Below are positions 42,243 to 54,649 of a stretch of 64,000 nt of DNA, piece after piece. Origin of the DNA: Heligmosomoides polygyrus polygyrus (taxonomy: Eukaryota > Nematoda > Chromadorea > Rhabditida > Heligmosomidae); contig OX377204.1 of NCBI GenBank assembly GCA_947396885.1, forward strand, positions 90,096,728 through 90,160,727, given 5' to 3'. The notes beneath the pieces are model-generated. The model ran no database searches. It saw only the letters and a program-made list of their open reading frames with translations, and was not told where the DNA came from. Numbering within the stretch: the first letter of the stretch is position 1; each line of letters opens with the position of its first letter. Made by a program: the position numbers and the translations under genes.

Positions 42243-43269
42243 TAAATCCTTCCCCCACATGTCTGGTAAGTCTCAGAAAGTCGTTTCCATTGTCAACTTT
42301 CTGGGCATATTCACGTTTGGCCCGTAACGTTCCCTCCATCTGCTTCTCAGTGTTGAGCGATGTAGTCTAGAGGTAAGCCCCCAAAGAAGCACCGACCAAA
42401 CAGAAGCAAGACGGAGTTTCCTTAAAGGGAGAATGATGTTCTACAAACATGAAGGTGATATATCTCGACTGCTTACTGTTGCCAGTCGAGTGGCGCCAAG
42501 AAAAGTGGGAAGCATCTGAAGACCAGAATAGAAGACAGATAACTGCTGTGGCATTGTTTATGAACGTGAAAGAGAGGGGAAACGGGGGATAGCTCCCAAA
42601 AGACATCGAAGCGAACGCCATCGATGGAGGGCCAACAGTCAGCGTTAGGGATGTGAGCGAGCGAGTTAATTGTGTGGGGATCCTTTGGCCGAGGGCTGTT
42701 GGCATGGCATCAGGCAGCCCATGCCTCCTGGAGCAACAATTAGGGTAGAGCCGTCACGATCAGCAGAAGGTTATAGGTAGGGGTAAAAGTCTACGGCCGT
42801 TCGCTAGGATCGCGCATTGCACTCCAACTTTCACAATGATTGCTAGTGTAACAATGGAAGCCTAACTGATTTCACAACTATCTTCTTCAAGGAGTGTTCA
42901 GCCACCTGTGATCTGACAATGTGATGGAAGGTTGGAGCAGTACACATCTTCGTCTCCCTCTCAGTTTCAGGTGCATCAGGGAAAGGAACGATGTTTTCCT
43001 CAGCCAAAAGAACCCACAAACCCCTCAGGGCATACTAGAAGCTACATTTGTGCAGATGGCGCCATCCATTAAGGTGGTACTAGGCTGTCGCAGAATTGAT
43101 CTCCGTTTCGAGGTATGTATAAATTAATAAGTTTTTTCCTTAAATTATTCCATATTGGGAAAAACCACACAGATTGTTCGGTAGGCTTTTTCCCTGCTCT
43201 TTCAAAAAACATTTGAGGATGTCGCTCTAATTTTTCCTGCCGACCTTTTCCAGGGCTCCGTAAAATCCT
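42243..43269. other. No recognised feature
   Basis: I identified nothing on either strand. A minus-strand 112-codon frame (42705-42367) has no known motif. The left end of the mariner remnant that follows is not clear. Confidence 0.35.
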
Positions 43270-45425
43270 GAACCGATGCGGCTATCAAGTCATGGTGCTT
43301 TACGAATTTAAATCGGAACATCCTGCTGCAGAGGCATCCCGTAACCTTAGCAGCGCTTTTGGAACGGACTGTCCTTTCGTACGAACGGTGAGGCTCTGCT
43401 TCGAAAAATTCGCTTCTGACGATTTTGGTCTCGAAGAAAACCGAGGGAAGGTCGTCGCTTGACGATGAAGTTTTGAGGAGAGTCGTCGAAGCAAATCAGT
43501 AGACGAATACACGCACGTTGGCAGAGGATCTTGGCGTACATCACAATACGGTAGCAAGACATTTGGCGAGAATCAGCAAGGTGAAGGTGACGTCGAAGTG
43601 GGTGCCTCATGAGCTCCCTGAGTAGCGTCTGGCACGTTTCGACACCTGCTCCAACCTGCTGGTTGCCTTTAAAAACGCGCCTTTTGTAAGCCGTATTATA
43701 ACTGTGTGAGACAGCTAGCCGGCCGCGAATACCGCATCCCACTTGTCCTTGTCTTGGTGGATTATCGGAAAGCGTTCGACTCTGTGGAAATCAACGCCAT
43801 TCTGAACGCGCTTGTGCATGCTGGTATACCATCGCCCTACGTGCGACTTCTCACGAATGCTTCTCGAGCACATCGATCACCATCCAGTTGTTCGATCGAA
43901 AGCTTAAGATTCCTGTCGGGAAAGAATTACGACAGGGAGACACGATTTCTCCCAAACTATTCACAGCGGCACTCCAGGATGCCATGAAGGACTTGAACTG
44001 AGACGATAAATGCTACCTTGTCGACGGTAAACGGATCAGCTACCTCCGCTTCGCCGACGATATTGTTCTCATCTCTACCAGCACGGCAGAAGTCGAGGAA
44101 ATGCTGAACGAGCTCAATGTGGCAGGTATGAAGATGGGATTGGACATGAATATGTCCAAAACGCAATTTATGGTCAACCAGTGTGTGATACGGGACTCGT
44201 AAGGTTAAATGGAGTCGCTCTACAACAGGTCGACTCCTACATATATCTGGGAAGAGAGCTGAACATGGGTAACGACCTCGCTCCTGAAATCGCCCGCAGG
44301 AGACGCGCAGCATGGGCAGCCTTCAGTTCGATTCGCGAAGTCACCGACCAGGTCAAGGATCCCGGCCTCAGGGCCTCGATATTCAACGCCTCTGTACTGC
44401 CTGCAATGTGGTACGGAACGGAAATCTGGCCCGACAACAAGACAATCGTCAGAGCAATGCAAACTACGCATCGTGCACTGGAGTCCTCTGAGGACAAACC
44501 TTCGTCAGCAACGGCAAGAAGGCCTACGAAGCTCGGAGCTACGGGAGAAGTCGCAATTAGCAGACCCGCTGCAGTACATGAAGAAGTCCAAATATCGCTG
44601 GGCCGGACACCTGCTTCGACGAAAGGACGATAGATGGCTTCCAAGAGACCATGAGAGACCACTGGGACGACCGCCAACTCGATGGGTAGACTCATTCTCA
44701 AGATCTTTCAGAGAGCGGAGTCTGCCTCACTGGATGCAAGCAGCCAGAGATCGAGCGGTCTGGAAGAGTTGTGGTCCCCGCTGAGAAGACCTCCAGCCGA
44801 CGAAAGGCCATCAAAGTATCAAGTAAGTAAGTAAGTAGTAATAACTGTAGACGAAAAATGGGTCCTTTACGATGCATATGTCGAAGTACGCCGAGGGGAA
44901 GCGGGGATTTGTCTGGGTAGATGAGGATGCTCCTCCTCCTTTCCTGAACCCGACCTCCATCCTAAAAATGTCAGGCCTACTTTGTGGTGGTGGCTTCGTA
45001 AAGGTGTTATCCACCACAGCTTTCTGCAGCCTGATAAGGCAGTCACGTCAGAGCCTTTTTGCTGTGATTTAGACCAAATATATGAGAAGTTGCAAAAATT
45101 GTGGCCGGCAGTGGTGAATAGTGGAGGGCCGCTCCTGTTACAGGAGAACGCAAGGCTACCTCACAAATCAGTCGGCGAAAACTGACCTATTTAGGTATTG
45201 GAGTTGTCCCTCACCCACCATATTCTGTCGATCTTGCCCCCACTGATTATCACTTTTCCGAGCTCTTGACTCTCATTTGCGTCAGAAACAACTCACTGAT
45301 TTGGACGATGTTGAATGTGTCCTCGTTGATTTCGTTACTTCCCGTAATCTCAGTGTTTGTTGCAAAGGATTAGATTCATTTCCGGCAAGAATGCATAGAT
45401 TTTGGTGGTTTTTACTTCTGTAAGG
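43270..45425 (+). pseudogene. Mariner transposase interrupted by an RTE LINE
   Basis: The first part, 43285-43705, reads LYEFKSEHPAAEASRNLSSA, then ANQ-stop, TLAEDLGVHHNTVARHLARI, SKWVPHELPE and NAPFVSRIITV. The second part, 44841-45425, continues exactly with TVDEKWVLYDAYVEVRRGEA (first catalytic Asp), then FLQPDKAVTSEPFCCDLDQI, a degraded HDNARPH (QENARLPH) and a PHPPYS.DLAPTDYHF-like region. Stops and frameshifts occur in both parts. Its terminal repeats were not located with confidence. Confidence 0.85.
43706..44840 (+). mobile_element. RTE LINE, 5'-truncated, with 8 bp target duplication
   Basis: ATAACTGT occurs at 43698-43705 and 44841-44848, immediately flanking the element. It starts inside RT (REYRIPLVLVLVDYRKAFDS), keeps the catalytic box in LRFADDIVLIS near 44043-44075, then continues with MSKTQFMVNQ, LAPEIARRRRAAWAAFSSIR, KKSKYRWAGHLLRRKDD and SGLEELWSPLRRPPADE. 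It ends in (AAGT)n at about 44819-44838. Frameshifts and a stop (ELRR-stop) make it inactive. It is a close relative of the longer copy at 51905..54415. Confidence 0.92.
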
Positions 45426-45824
45426 TTGTACTTAGGCTGAGTCAAATCATTTTGATGTATGTAGGAGGTCCGTGTCGGTAATTATTTTTGCGACAGTTTG
45501 ATAGTACGTTATAGGAATTTCCGTGAAGAAAGAACAAAGCCGCGCTGATACAGCAGGGGCTTCCGTTTCCCGTGCTCGTCATGTCGCGAAGGTGGGCAGC
45601 ATTGGGAGTTGGGAGCGCGACAGCCAATCCAGCCAACCGTACAATGCGCCTTTTCGGTATGATGGCCTGACTCCGATTCCACTGCTGTCCACGTTCGCGA
45701 CATGGAACGCTTCAACACTCATCCTTTCCTGCCGGTCCTAACCTGATTTGAATTAAAACGAAGTCACTCAATACGGTTAGGTTTGTAGATATTTTTATAT
45801 ATTTCTACATATAGACACAATTTT
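45426..45824. other. Downstream flank of the protease gene
   Basis: No coding feature is seen. On the minus strand the 3' untranslated region of the protease would run into 45780-45824, where only weak AT-rich poly(A)-signal variants (ATATAAAAATA) are visible. Confidence 0.4.
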
Positions 45825-48800
45825 CTAGAGTCCGGAGTGGATGGCGTTGGCGAAACCAATTCGCTTCTGGCCAATATCGTAGATGTTGCAGAAGGTTCTG
45901 ATCCAGGTGTCTCCAAGAATCCAGGCTGGGCCGAAGCCGCCGGAGTTCATGCCGAAGAAGGTCAGTGCGCACTGAAACTATGCACCTTGGTGTGAGATCA
46001 CTTTTGTTGTCCGATCCAATCCGTCTGGAAGCTTACGCACCTTTCCGTTTCCAAGACCAAGGTCAAGGACGTATTCGACCGATGGCACGGTGTACTTGAT
46101 GCCGTTAACGGTGATCACGAAGGCTGGCTGGGTCTTCTGCGTGGTGCAGTCGACGGTGTAGAGCTCGTTGGCGAAGTCGTACTTGGCTCCGGTCTGCTTG
46201 ACAACAGCGCTGACAACGGTGGTTGGTGCTCCGATCCATGAGGTACCGGTGTCGGAGATGACCTGAGAGAGGTGGAGTTGAAAAGACTTTCACAGAAGGG
46301 GTCGGCTTCACAGGAGGACTGACCTGCTCCTTCTTGGTCTCGGAGTAGGTTCCGATGGAGAATCCATCGATGGGGAACTGCCAGTAGGTTTCGGCAGACA
46401 GCGGCACGTAGTTGACAGTGGCGTCGCAGTTCTTGGTGTCAAGAGCTCCGTAGGTGATCAGACCTCCATTTCCTCCGTTGCTGGCAACGATCTGAACAAA
46501 ATCTTTAATGTAGAAAGATTTAGACAAGGTTCGATAGTAGTCGTTAATGCGGCCTACATGTGGAGGCGGTGTGAACGCAGCAGTGGGCACCACCTGATGA
46601 AATCTCCGACCGAACACCTACTAGCCAACCAGGGCACCGACCGTACACGCCTTTTCTAGGTGATTTGCCTTTTTGATGCAACCTCTTATTGATCTGGTGC
46701 ATGCACTAGACGTTATTTGGAACTTGTCGTTAGTATGGCCTACATAGGAAGATAGAGGAGTCAACTGCACAGCAGTGCAGGGCGCACTTAACGAGCCTGC
46801 CACCCGAAGAGACGTGTTCTGTTGGTACCTTAATTGGTCGATGTGTGTATGGAAGGCGCCTTTTGATTGACTATGTTGGCAGGAGCCCTCTCGTCTCTGG
46901 CATGTAGGCCGCATAAGCGACCAGTATCTGTTTTTGCTTTTCAAGATGAATTTCTCAGAGCGAAAGAAGAGGAAAAGGCGTGAATACCCGGCATGAACCA
47001 AAATTTGTGGATCTAAGCGAAGGCAGATCTAAAGTAGTGCATGGCGCATCCAAACTCATTAAATGGTGCCAAATTTGACCACTATTTCTCATCAGTGGGC
47101 GCTTTTGTAGAAACACATGGAACACGCCTATGGGTAATTCTGGATCTCCTAGCGGTCAACTACAGTCCAATTATTTAAGATCGGGGCGCAAGGTGACAAG
47201 TAGTTTGTGCGATTGCGTACAAATTGCACAAGTTACGCCTAGGACCTAAACATTGGAGTAAAGAGCGCCTTCCTGGCAACTTTTCAGCAACGCAACGATA
47301 GGATCACTCTCTCGTCCGCCCTGAGGCAGAATACGTGCTCGACTTGAAAAAATCGCTTTAATCGATTTTTTGGCGATCATGGTGAAGTTCAACGGCAGGT
47401 GACCGGCAAGTGACCGCTAGGAGGCTCAAAATTATCATCCCCCGCAGTGTTCAACAGACGGCTCGGTTTCTCTCGCCTTCGCTCAGTAAAACGACGTTGT
47501 CGGACTAACCTTCCTGTCCATCCACACGGTGAAGAGGGGCTGGTCCAACTGGCTGAGCAGGTTCTGCATGGGCGGGACGACCTGAACAGCGCGTGTTGTT
47601 CTCCGATTCACTTGACGAACCCTGAGGAGTGTGGAGCTTACCTTGTCGACGGCGAGTGCTGGCCATCCGAGTCCAAGGATTCCATCTACTGGCTGGTAGC
47701 CGAAGACCTCGGCGAGTTGGGTGGCGACTCCGAACTCTTGCTTGGGGATGGACATACCTGGAATCGAGAGTTTAGGCGTTGCAGGAAAAGGATTTTCAGT
47801 TTATTTTTCCTTCTGCAGCTACCCAGGCCTAAATGTCGTCTTCTGGTACTAGGGCGCATATGTATAGAATAATGGTGCCAGGAGTAGTGGAGATCTTCTG
47901 GCGGTGGTCTACTGCAGATGAACAAGGGCGATAATTCTCGTAAGGTTACCCGTAATTTGTGCAATTGCGTAGTAGTGCCACAATGAAATCGCTATGCGTA
48001 AAGCGAAATTTGGGACGCTTTTGACTTAAATCCTGTTGAACTACTGGAGGAAAGTCGGTCACCAGTGGACGAAAATCCGGTCACCTGTTGGTGCTTCTTC
48101 CCGTTTCACTTTGCTGACATTTTGCAACCAGTTAGCGATAGGGGGATTCAGAACCACCATCATCGCAGTCAGTTAGCATCGTTGCCCTACTTAATCGCCT
48201 ACTAGACGTTAATGTGGCCTACATGGAAAGGGGCGGAAACGAGAAATGCTCGACAGCAATGAGGCTTCATAGAGTGACGCGTCCAAAGAGCCTAGCACGC
48301 GTGATGCCCTGGTGATTGGCTGGCGCGTGTTCGGTCAACGCTCTGATTGGCTGGCGCATTCCAGTCCCCATGTAACAAAATATTAGCGACTGTGACGCTC
48401 TCCAAAGATAAAGTTCTCCATGCATAGCCTACCGGCGAAAGCGACGACGTCGATGCCGAGGGTTCCCTTGCACGATCCAGATCCGTACTGGATGGAGAAG
48501 GTGCGGGTCTCCTTGGTGAAGGTGGTCGACTTGGTGGTGTCGAACTTGTGCTTCACGTAGCCGCTGTCTGGGTAGCCGTTGCAGGCGTCGGTGGTGCAGG
48601 CGTTGTCAATCACCCACAGGTTCGATGAACCGGTGTCGAGCACGAGGGTGACGGTCTGAGCTGAAACGATCGAAGCCTTAAGAAGACGTCCTGTTCGCGT
48701 CAAATTCTAAGCGGCACACGTACGTGGTGTTCCGACGGTGACGTTGCCGAGGTAGAAGTCATCGGCGTAGTCGATGAAGGGCTGCGATCCTGAGGCGAGG

Positions 48801-50695
48801 ATCTGAGCACGACGAAGGTGCTGCTCCTCCAAGTACTTCTGCCAGAGGTTTTTACTGAAATGTTACTGTTTAAATCTCTGCAGCCGTTACAAGGCGATAT
48901 AAAGGACGTTAAGCGCAGTCAGGGAAGGCGCCGGTTGGCGCATTCATCTCGTATCAATTCAATATGGTTCGGGTTCTGCCTACACCAGTCAATCCTTGAA
49001 TTCCTCCAGGGCATGTAAACTGGTAGCACACTGTCTGAGGAAGACGGACCGCTGCCTTGTCTATCGTCTGGTCGCCACTGCCACTAGGTAGGTCAAGGAT
49101 TCAACTTGTCCAAGTAGAAGTCCGTTGCTTGGCGCCTTCCACAAAGAAATTGATTGGCACCAAGCTTTTTCCATACCCTTTTATCCAAACCCCCAAAGCC
49201 GTCCTATAGCTCCACGCTTGTAGATTCAAGTTAAGTAGCTCGACCAAAGTACAAGGTTTCAGAAGGAATTCGAACCTTCTTCTTGTCGCTTTCCGAACAA
49301 CCACCGTTGCTCCCACTTTGCCCGCTTTGCCGCTTCCGTGCACGTTCCTCACAAGTGACGTCTGTGAGGATACGGCAGCGATTCTCAACAAGACCTATAT
49401 GGTCTTGTAGAATCTAACAACGAGCACAAGGGTAAAATTCACTTCTTCTGCAGCAAACATTTGTAATCCAATAACTCATGAAGGGATGTAGGTATCGTCC
49501 ACATGGAACTAGTGGTGCTCATTTTGCAACGCTCACATTAAACCGAATTTTTACCCAAATGTGGGTCGGAATTTATCCAGCACAAGGGTTGACTCGGCGG
49601 TCTCCATTTCTCCCGTGACCGCTGCAAGTCGAAACGAGTTTACCAGACGACATTTTTTGTCGTTTTTAGACCAACCAATGGCCCGCTGCGAAAACAAGCT
49701 TTACCACAGTGCTTGTAGTTAGATGCCCTACTAGACTATATCGGTCTTGTTGGGAATCGTCGGGGTAGGTTCACAGACGACACTCGTCAGTGTTGTTTTC
49801 CCTAAACCACTTTGCCGTTCTTAGAATCAGTACATCAGAAGGACTAAGCTAGCACCAGCGTGGATAGCATAGAGATAACACAAATATCTACAGTTTGGCT
49901 GATGTAATGGAATACAGGATACAAGGGTAATCTTGAGGTCCCGAATTGGCGAATGTATGGGCACATGGTAGGACAGTCAGAGGAAGTGTCGGCTCTCGCG
50001 TGTACTCGACTCGAGATTCGTGCCAAGCATACCATGACTCTCGGGTCGTTGATCTGGTACCAAACTTCTCTGGGAAGGACAAAACACTGAATTGTCCGCT
50101 AGCCATCGCGGAGACCAAATACGCATTCAAATTGCCTCCTTGATATACCAAAGGAGTAGAATGCGTGGCGCATTCCGCAAATGGATTGACTAATGCCGTT
50201 CTTTCTCTCTTATCGTTGTTCTTATAAACGTTTTGTGAGGAGGTGCCAATGTTTAGCCCGATTGAGAATTCCACTTGGTCTTTCTGCTCATTTTCGACTT
50301 TGGAATCAAAGAGTGTCTCATAGCATAATTCTCAGAGCCAATGACACACAGTGTCCTTCACAACAGATAAGAACTGTGCTGAATTGAAGGGGCCAGATTC
50401 ATCAATATCTGGGTAAGGCTAAAGAAATCTTTGTGGGTAACTGAAGATACCCACGAATGTCCTCCACCCAGCAGTACACTTGCGAAGGGTGATGAGTGTC
50501 ACATCGTGGGTATATCTCTCCTCTGTCCGCATACCTCCGGGGTTCTGCGGTTGATGAATCCGGTCACTTTCCTGATCAGAATAAAACCTACGCGATGAGG
50601 TTGGCGCGGAGCGAACCCGATGTGCGAGTCTCCATCTTGTAGCTCTTGGCGTAAAGCACCGCCACAAGGGCAGCCAGAAGGAAAATGGTCTTCAT
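45825..50695 (-). CDS. Secreted pepsin-family aspartic protease, 8 exons, 395 aa
   Basis: This is an A1-family aspartic endopeptidase that cuts proteins at acidic pH, probably in the gut lumen or a lysosome-like compartment (inferred). Exons, minus strand: 50695-50592, 48854-48724, 48660-48433, 47757-47642, 47581-47510, 46491-46324, 46262-46041, 45971-45825. All introns are GT-AG and the frame holds to TAG. Residues 1-16 (MKTIFLLAALVAVLYA) are a signal peptide, followed by a basic propeptide to about residue 60. Catalytic Asp residues are D87 (LVLDTGSSNLWV) and D277 (ISDTGTSW); the flap Tyr is Y137 (IQYGSGS). Also visible are GILGLGWPALAV, a Cys pair at 100/105 and the C-terminal AWILGDTWIRTFCN. 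Length fits pepsin and cathepsin D precursors (~380-400 aa). Hookworms use such enzymes on host haemoglobin and serum proteins, but which paralogue this is cannot be told here. No lysosomal polyproline loop is evident, which favours the nematode ASP-1/necepsin-like branch. Confidence 0.93.
49972..50213 (+). repeat. tRNA-derived SINE copy in protease intron 1
   Basis: Diverged head GGACAGTCAGAGGAAGTGTC, then CTCTGGGAAGGACAAAACAC, GAGTAGAATGCGTGGCGCAT and TAATGCCGTTCTTTCTCTC. It lies antisense to the gene, in the 1.7 kb first intron. Confidence 0.85.
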
Positions 50696-50697
50696 AC

Positions 50698-50703
50698 CTG
50701 AAA
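50698..50703 (-). promoter_or_regulatory. Trans-splice-like acceptor two bases before the protease ATG
   Basis: The minus strand reads CCGTTTCAG then GT then ATG. TTTCAG is the nematode 3' splice consensus, and no upstream exon is visible. The very short distance to the start codon fits spliced-leader addition. A conventional upstream non-coding exon is the alternative. Confidence 0.6.
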
Positions 50704-51469
50704 CGGAATTGGAATTATGGTAACAACATTGCCTTCAGAACATTGAAGAAGTAGAACTCCATGAAACTCAGCTGAGCGGGAAGGATTTGTCTAATGTGTC
50801 TAATTTATTATGAAGCTGCTTCACTATAAAATCGTAGGTTTCCTGGAGTTTCTGGGATCTTCTACTAATTATGAGAACAAAGTCTCGGCGAAAAGTGAAG
50901 CCGGCAAAGAAGAAGAATGACATTAGGCGGCGCCGAATCGTGTTTTATATGGTCCAGATAGCATGGCCGGCGGTTATCAGGCTGGTCGAGTTCCGGCGTT
51001 GACGTCTTTGGACTTCACATCGAGATTCGGGTACGTGGCAACTGATAGCACCATTCAGCTCAACAATAGGACAGCACGGCTTAATTTACGCTAACTCGAG
51101 CAGCGTTATCGGCGGAAAGACCGCACATGTCCACTTCGTAAAGCGTCAGGAAGAAGAACTTCTTCAGGAGAAGGGAAGCTGCACGAGGCTTTTTATTTCC
51201 ATCATAACGCATGTTACAATGATGAAACGTAAAGGACCGCGCTATTCAATCTGACTCATAGTGCGCCATGCATCGCACATTATCTTTCCTCTCATTTTCG
51301 TTGAATTTCTCGGAAGGGCGCTTCAATTCGTTCCTGTCTCGTGCCAAAATAGCCCATCGATACTCTCCACTCTATGGACACGAACAATATCGTGCAGTAT
51401 AGGTAAACTTCTACAGGAAGCACTATAATAACAGTGTTTCCAGATGGTAATTAATAAGAATTACGGTTA
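50704..51469. other. Upstream region of the protease gene
   Basis: No coding sequence is recognised. The promoter is presumably here; a TTTTATATGG stretch lies near 50942 (plus strand). SINE-like scrap (GTGCGCCATGCATCGCACAT) lies at 51261-51280. Confidence 0.4.
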
Positions 51470-51736
51470 AGGGACGTCGTCATTCAATCCCCTCTGGGAT
51501 GCGCCATGCCACTTTACTTCTATGGGATTCCATGGGATTGATTTGAGTGCATATTTGGCCATACAATGAATGGCTTACGGTGGTCAGCCGATGCGCAAGT
51601 CGACGCTTTATCCTTCCTAGACAAGGTTAGCACCAATTCACCGATCATGGAAGGCTTGTCAGGCCTGGGCGGGGATCCGAACTAAGAACTTGGTATTGGG
51701 TGCACGCGACAGTCGGCACCTCCTCCGAATGCGCGC
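51470..51736 (-). repeat. tRNA-derived SINE copy
   Basis: GGGACGTCGTCATTCAATCC, GATGCGCCATGCCACTTTAC, GGTGGTCAGCCGATGCGCAA, and the head complement GCACCTCCTCCGAATGCGCG. Confidence 0.88.
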
Positions 51737-51904
51737 TGGTGGTATGGTAACTACATAGAAGAGAAAATAGATTTCTGACGTGAATGAATTTGAATAATCA
51801 TTAACCTGTTGTTGTTTAACAGCTATTTTGTTTCTTTGACAGTTTTACTTACATTGTATCGATCATTGAGTGCAAATAGAAAAAATAATTTTTTTTTGAT
51901 TTTG

Positions 51905-54415
51905 TCATTTTGATGGTCCTTTGTCGGCTGGAGGTCTTCTCAGCGGGGACCACAACTCTTCCAGACCGCTCGATCTCTGGCTGCTTGCATCCAGTGAGGC
52001 AGACTCCGCTCTCTGAAAGATCTTGAGAATGAGTTTGCCCATCGCGTTGGCGGTCGTCCCAGTGTCTCTTATGGTCTCTCGGGAGCCATTCTGTGACACG
52101 GAGACTCCATCTATCGTCCTTTCGTCGAAGCAGGTGTCCGGCCCAGCGATATTTGGACTTCTTCATGTACTGCAGCGGGTCTGCTAATTGCGACTTCTCC
52201 CGTAGCTCCGAGCTTTGTAGGCCTTCTTGCCATTGCTGACGAAGGCTTGTCCTTAGAAGACATCTCTCCAGTGCACGATGCGTAGTTTGCATCGCTCTGG
52301 CGATTGTATTGTTGTCGGGCCAGGTTTCCGTCGCGTAACACATCGCAGGCAGTACAGAGGCGTTGAATATCGAGGCCCTGAGGCCGGGATCCTTGACCTG
52401 ATCGGTGACTTCGCGAATCGAACTGTAGGCTGCCCATGCTGAGCGTCTCCTGCGGGGGATTTCAGGAGCGAGGTCGTTATCCATGTTCAGCTCTCTTCCC
52501 AGATAGGAGTCGACCTGTTGCAGAGCGACTCCATTTAACCTTACGAGTCCCGTGTCACACCACTGGTTGACCATAAATTGCGTTTTGGACATATGCATGT
52601 CCAATCCAATCTTCATACCTGCCACATTGAGCTCGTTCAGCATTTCGTCGGCTTCTGCCGTGCTGGTAGAGATGAGAGCAATACCGTCGGCGAAGCGAAG
52701 GTTGCTGATCCGTTTACCGTCGACAAGGTAGCCTTTATCGTCCCAGTTCAAGTCTTTCATGGCATCCTGGAGTGCCGCTGTGAATAGCTTGGGAGAAATC
52801 GTGTCTCCCTGCCGTACTCCTTTCCCGATAGGAATTTTAAGCTTTCGATCGAACAGCTGGATGGTAGTCGATGTGTTCGAGAAGCAATCGTCGAGAAGTC
52901 GGATGTAGGGCGATGGTATACCAGCGTGCACAAGTGCGTTCAAAACGGCGTTGATTTCCACAGAGTCGAACGCTTTCCGGTAATCCACGAAGACAAGGAC
53001 AAGTGGGAGGTGGTATTCGCGGCTCCTCTCGATGAGCTGTGAGACAGTCTGAATATGGTCCATGCAGGAGAAATCCTTGCGAAACCCTGCTTGCTCCACT
53101 GGCTGATATTCATCCAAGCAACGCTCCATGCGGTTAAGCAGTATCTTGGTGAAGATCTTGTACACAACCGAGAGAAGACTGATGGGTCGATAGTTGTTGA
53201 TATCCTCCTGCTAACCTTTTTTGAAGATTAGAACTGTTTTCGACTCCTTCCATGAGTCCGGAATCCTACCAAGTCGAAGGTAGTGGTTGAAGTGCTTGGC
53301 AAGAAGTGAGCAGACGGCACTGCCACCCGCACGAAGGAGATTAGCAGAAATGCCGTCCGGTCCGGGAGCAGTGCCCGGCTTCATCCTTCTGATGGCATGA
53401 GCAACTTCTGATTCCAGAATGGGAGGTACTTCCTCAGCTGGTGGCATCAAGCATTTCGGGACAGTGATGGAAGAACGGAACAGATCTGTGTAGAATTCCT
53501 GAACGATGGCCTCTATCGCTCTTCGAGACGTTTGCGTTGTTCCATCCTTATCCACAAGGGCTAACATTATTGCCTTCTGATCGCAGAGATCTCGTTTGCA
53601 GCGCTTTATGCTTGAACCTTCCCAGCCGCTTCTAACAGCTTCAATCTTCTGTAGGCTTGAATGGACTCCTTCACTGCAATTCGACAGGCCTTTGAGATGG
53701 TGACTTTTTCCAGATGGAAAGCATTAGGATCCAGTTTAACAGCTCTTCTTTGCTCCAAGAGTTTAATCGCCTGTGCGTTGAGTCTTGAAGCAGACGGTGA
53801 TGTGGCTTCGCAAGAGCTGCTATCACATTTCAACAGTCCTTTGGAGAGAAGGTAGGTAGTCTTCCGATGGATCTTCAAGAAGATTCCAATCGTGCGACTT
53901 TATGGCATATTCCAACTCCTCAGACTTGAATGTGGGGATCCTCACCGGTGCCGGTTTATGAGTGTCACGCTTGAACATCCTCTTTTTGAGAGTCAGCTTA
54001 GCACGGACAAGACGGTGATCCGAGCCGGTGTCAAATGAAGGCAGCACGGAGACGTCGAACAGACTCCAGCGTCTGTTTGTAAGAACATGGTCGATCTCCG
54101 AACGTGTTTCTCCATTTGGGCTTTCCCAGGTCCATCGTCGGTTTGAAGGCTTCTTAAACATAGAATTTCCATGGTAGAGACGGCACGCGGATAGGAAGTC
54201 TATCAGGCGCTCTTCGTTTTCGTTCCTTGAGGAAGTTCCATGTGGTCCTAGCCTCCATTCGTCGTGATCATTCGTACCGACGATAGCGTTAAAGTCACCA
54301 GCGACAACTTTGTAGTAGCTCTTCTCGTCGTTGACAGTCCTTTCGAACAGCTTGTAGAATTCCTCCTTTTCTTCATCTGTGGCCGCAGATGTTGGAGCAT
54401 ATCCATTAAAAAATA
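51905..54415 (-). pseudogene. RTE LINE: endonuclease and reverse transcriptase, longest copy
   Basis: Read right to left. An AP-type endonuclease end (54375-53823) has VVAGDFNAIVGTNDHDEWRL and, after a frame change, SEIDHVLTNRRW and TGSDHRLVRAKL, the catalytic SDH. A linker (53878-53606) follows. RT (53567-51905) has EVAHAIRRMKPGTAPGPDGI, then one in-frame TAG at 53213-53211 just after LIFKKG, then GFRKDFSCMDHIQ, VDYRKAFDSVE, GVRQGDTISPKLF and the catalytic box as LRFADGIALIS. The second Asp is Gly (GGT at 52683-52685); the sister copy has GAT. The C-terminal KYRWAGHLLRRKDDRW region follows. The element starts mid-endonuclease, so it is 5'-truncated. It matches the style of hookworm dingo-type RTEs from memory. 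Confidence 0.93.
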
Positions 54416-54649
54416 AATAAGTAAATAAATATCATTCATGTCTTTGGGATAGGTGCCCTTGTGTACGGCTGACACCCACGGCTTTTATTCGATTACGGTT
54501 CTCATACAATGGGTGTCAATATTCGGCAGTACATGATCGACCCACCTAATTTTCGACGGCTTGGCCCACGCGACATGGGGGATAGTTTTTGAGGTTGAGG
54601 AAGATTGGAACTCCATAGGCTACCTTACCCTAACTGAACTGCTAAAGTT

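Noticed and set aside
49230..49330. tRNA-like segment with GGTTCGAATTCC on the minus strand in protease intron 1
   Set aside because: The T-loop would need eight bases and the other arms do not form; possibly an old SINE head.
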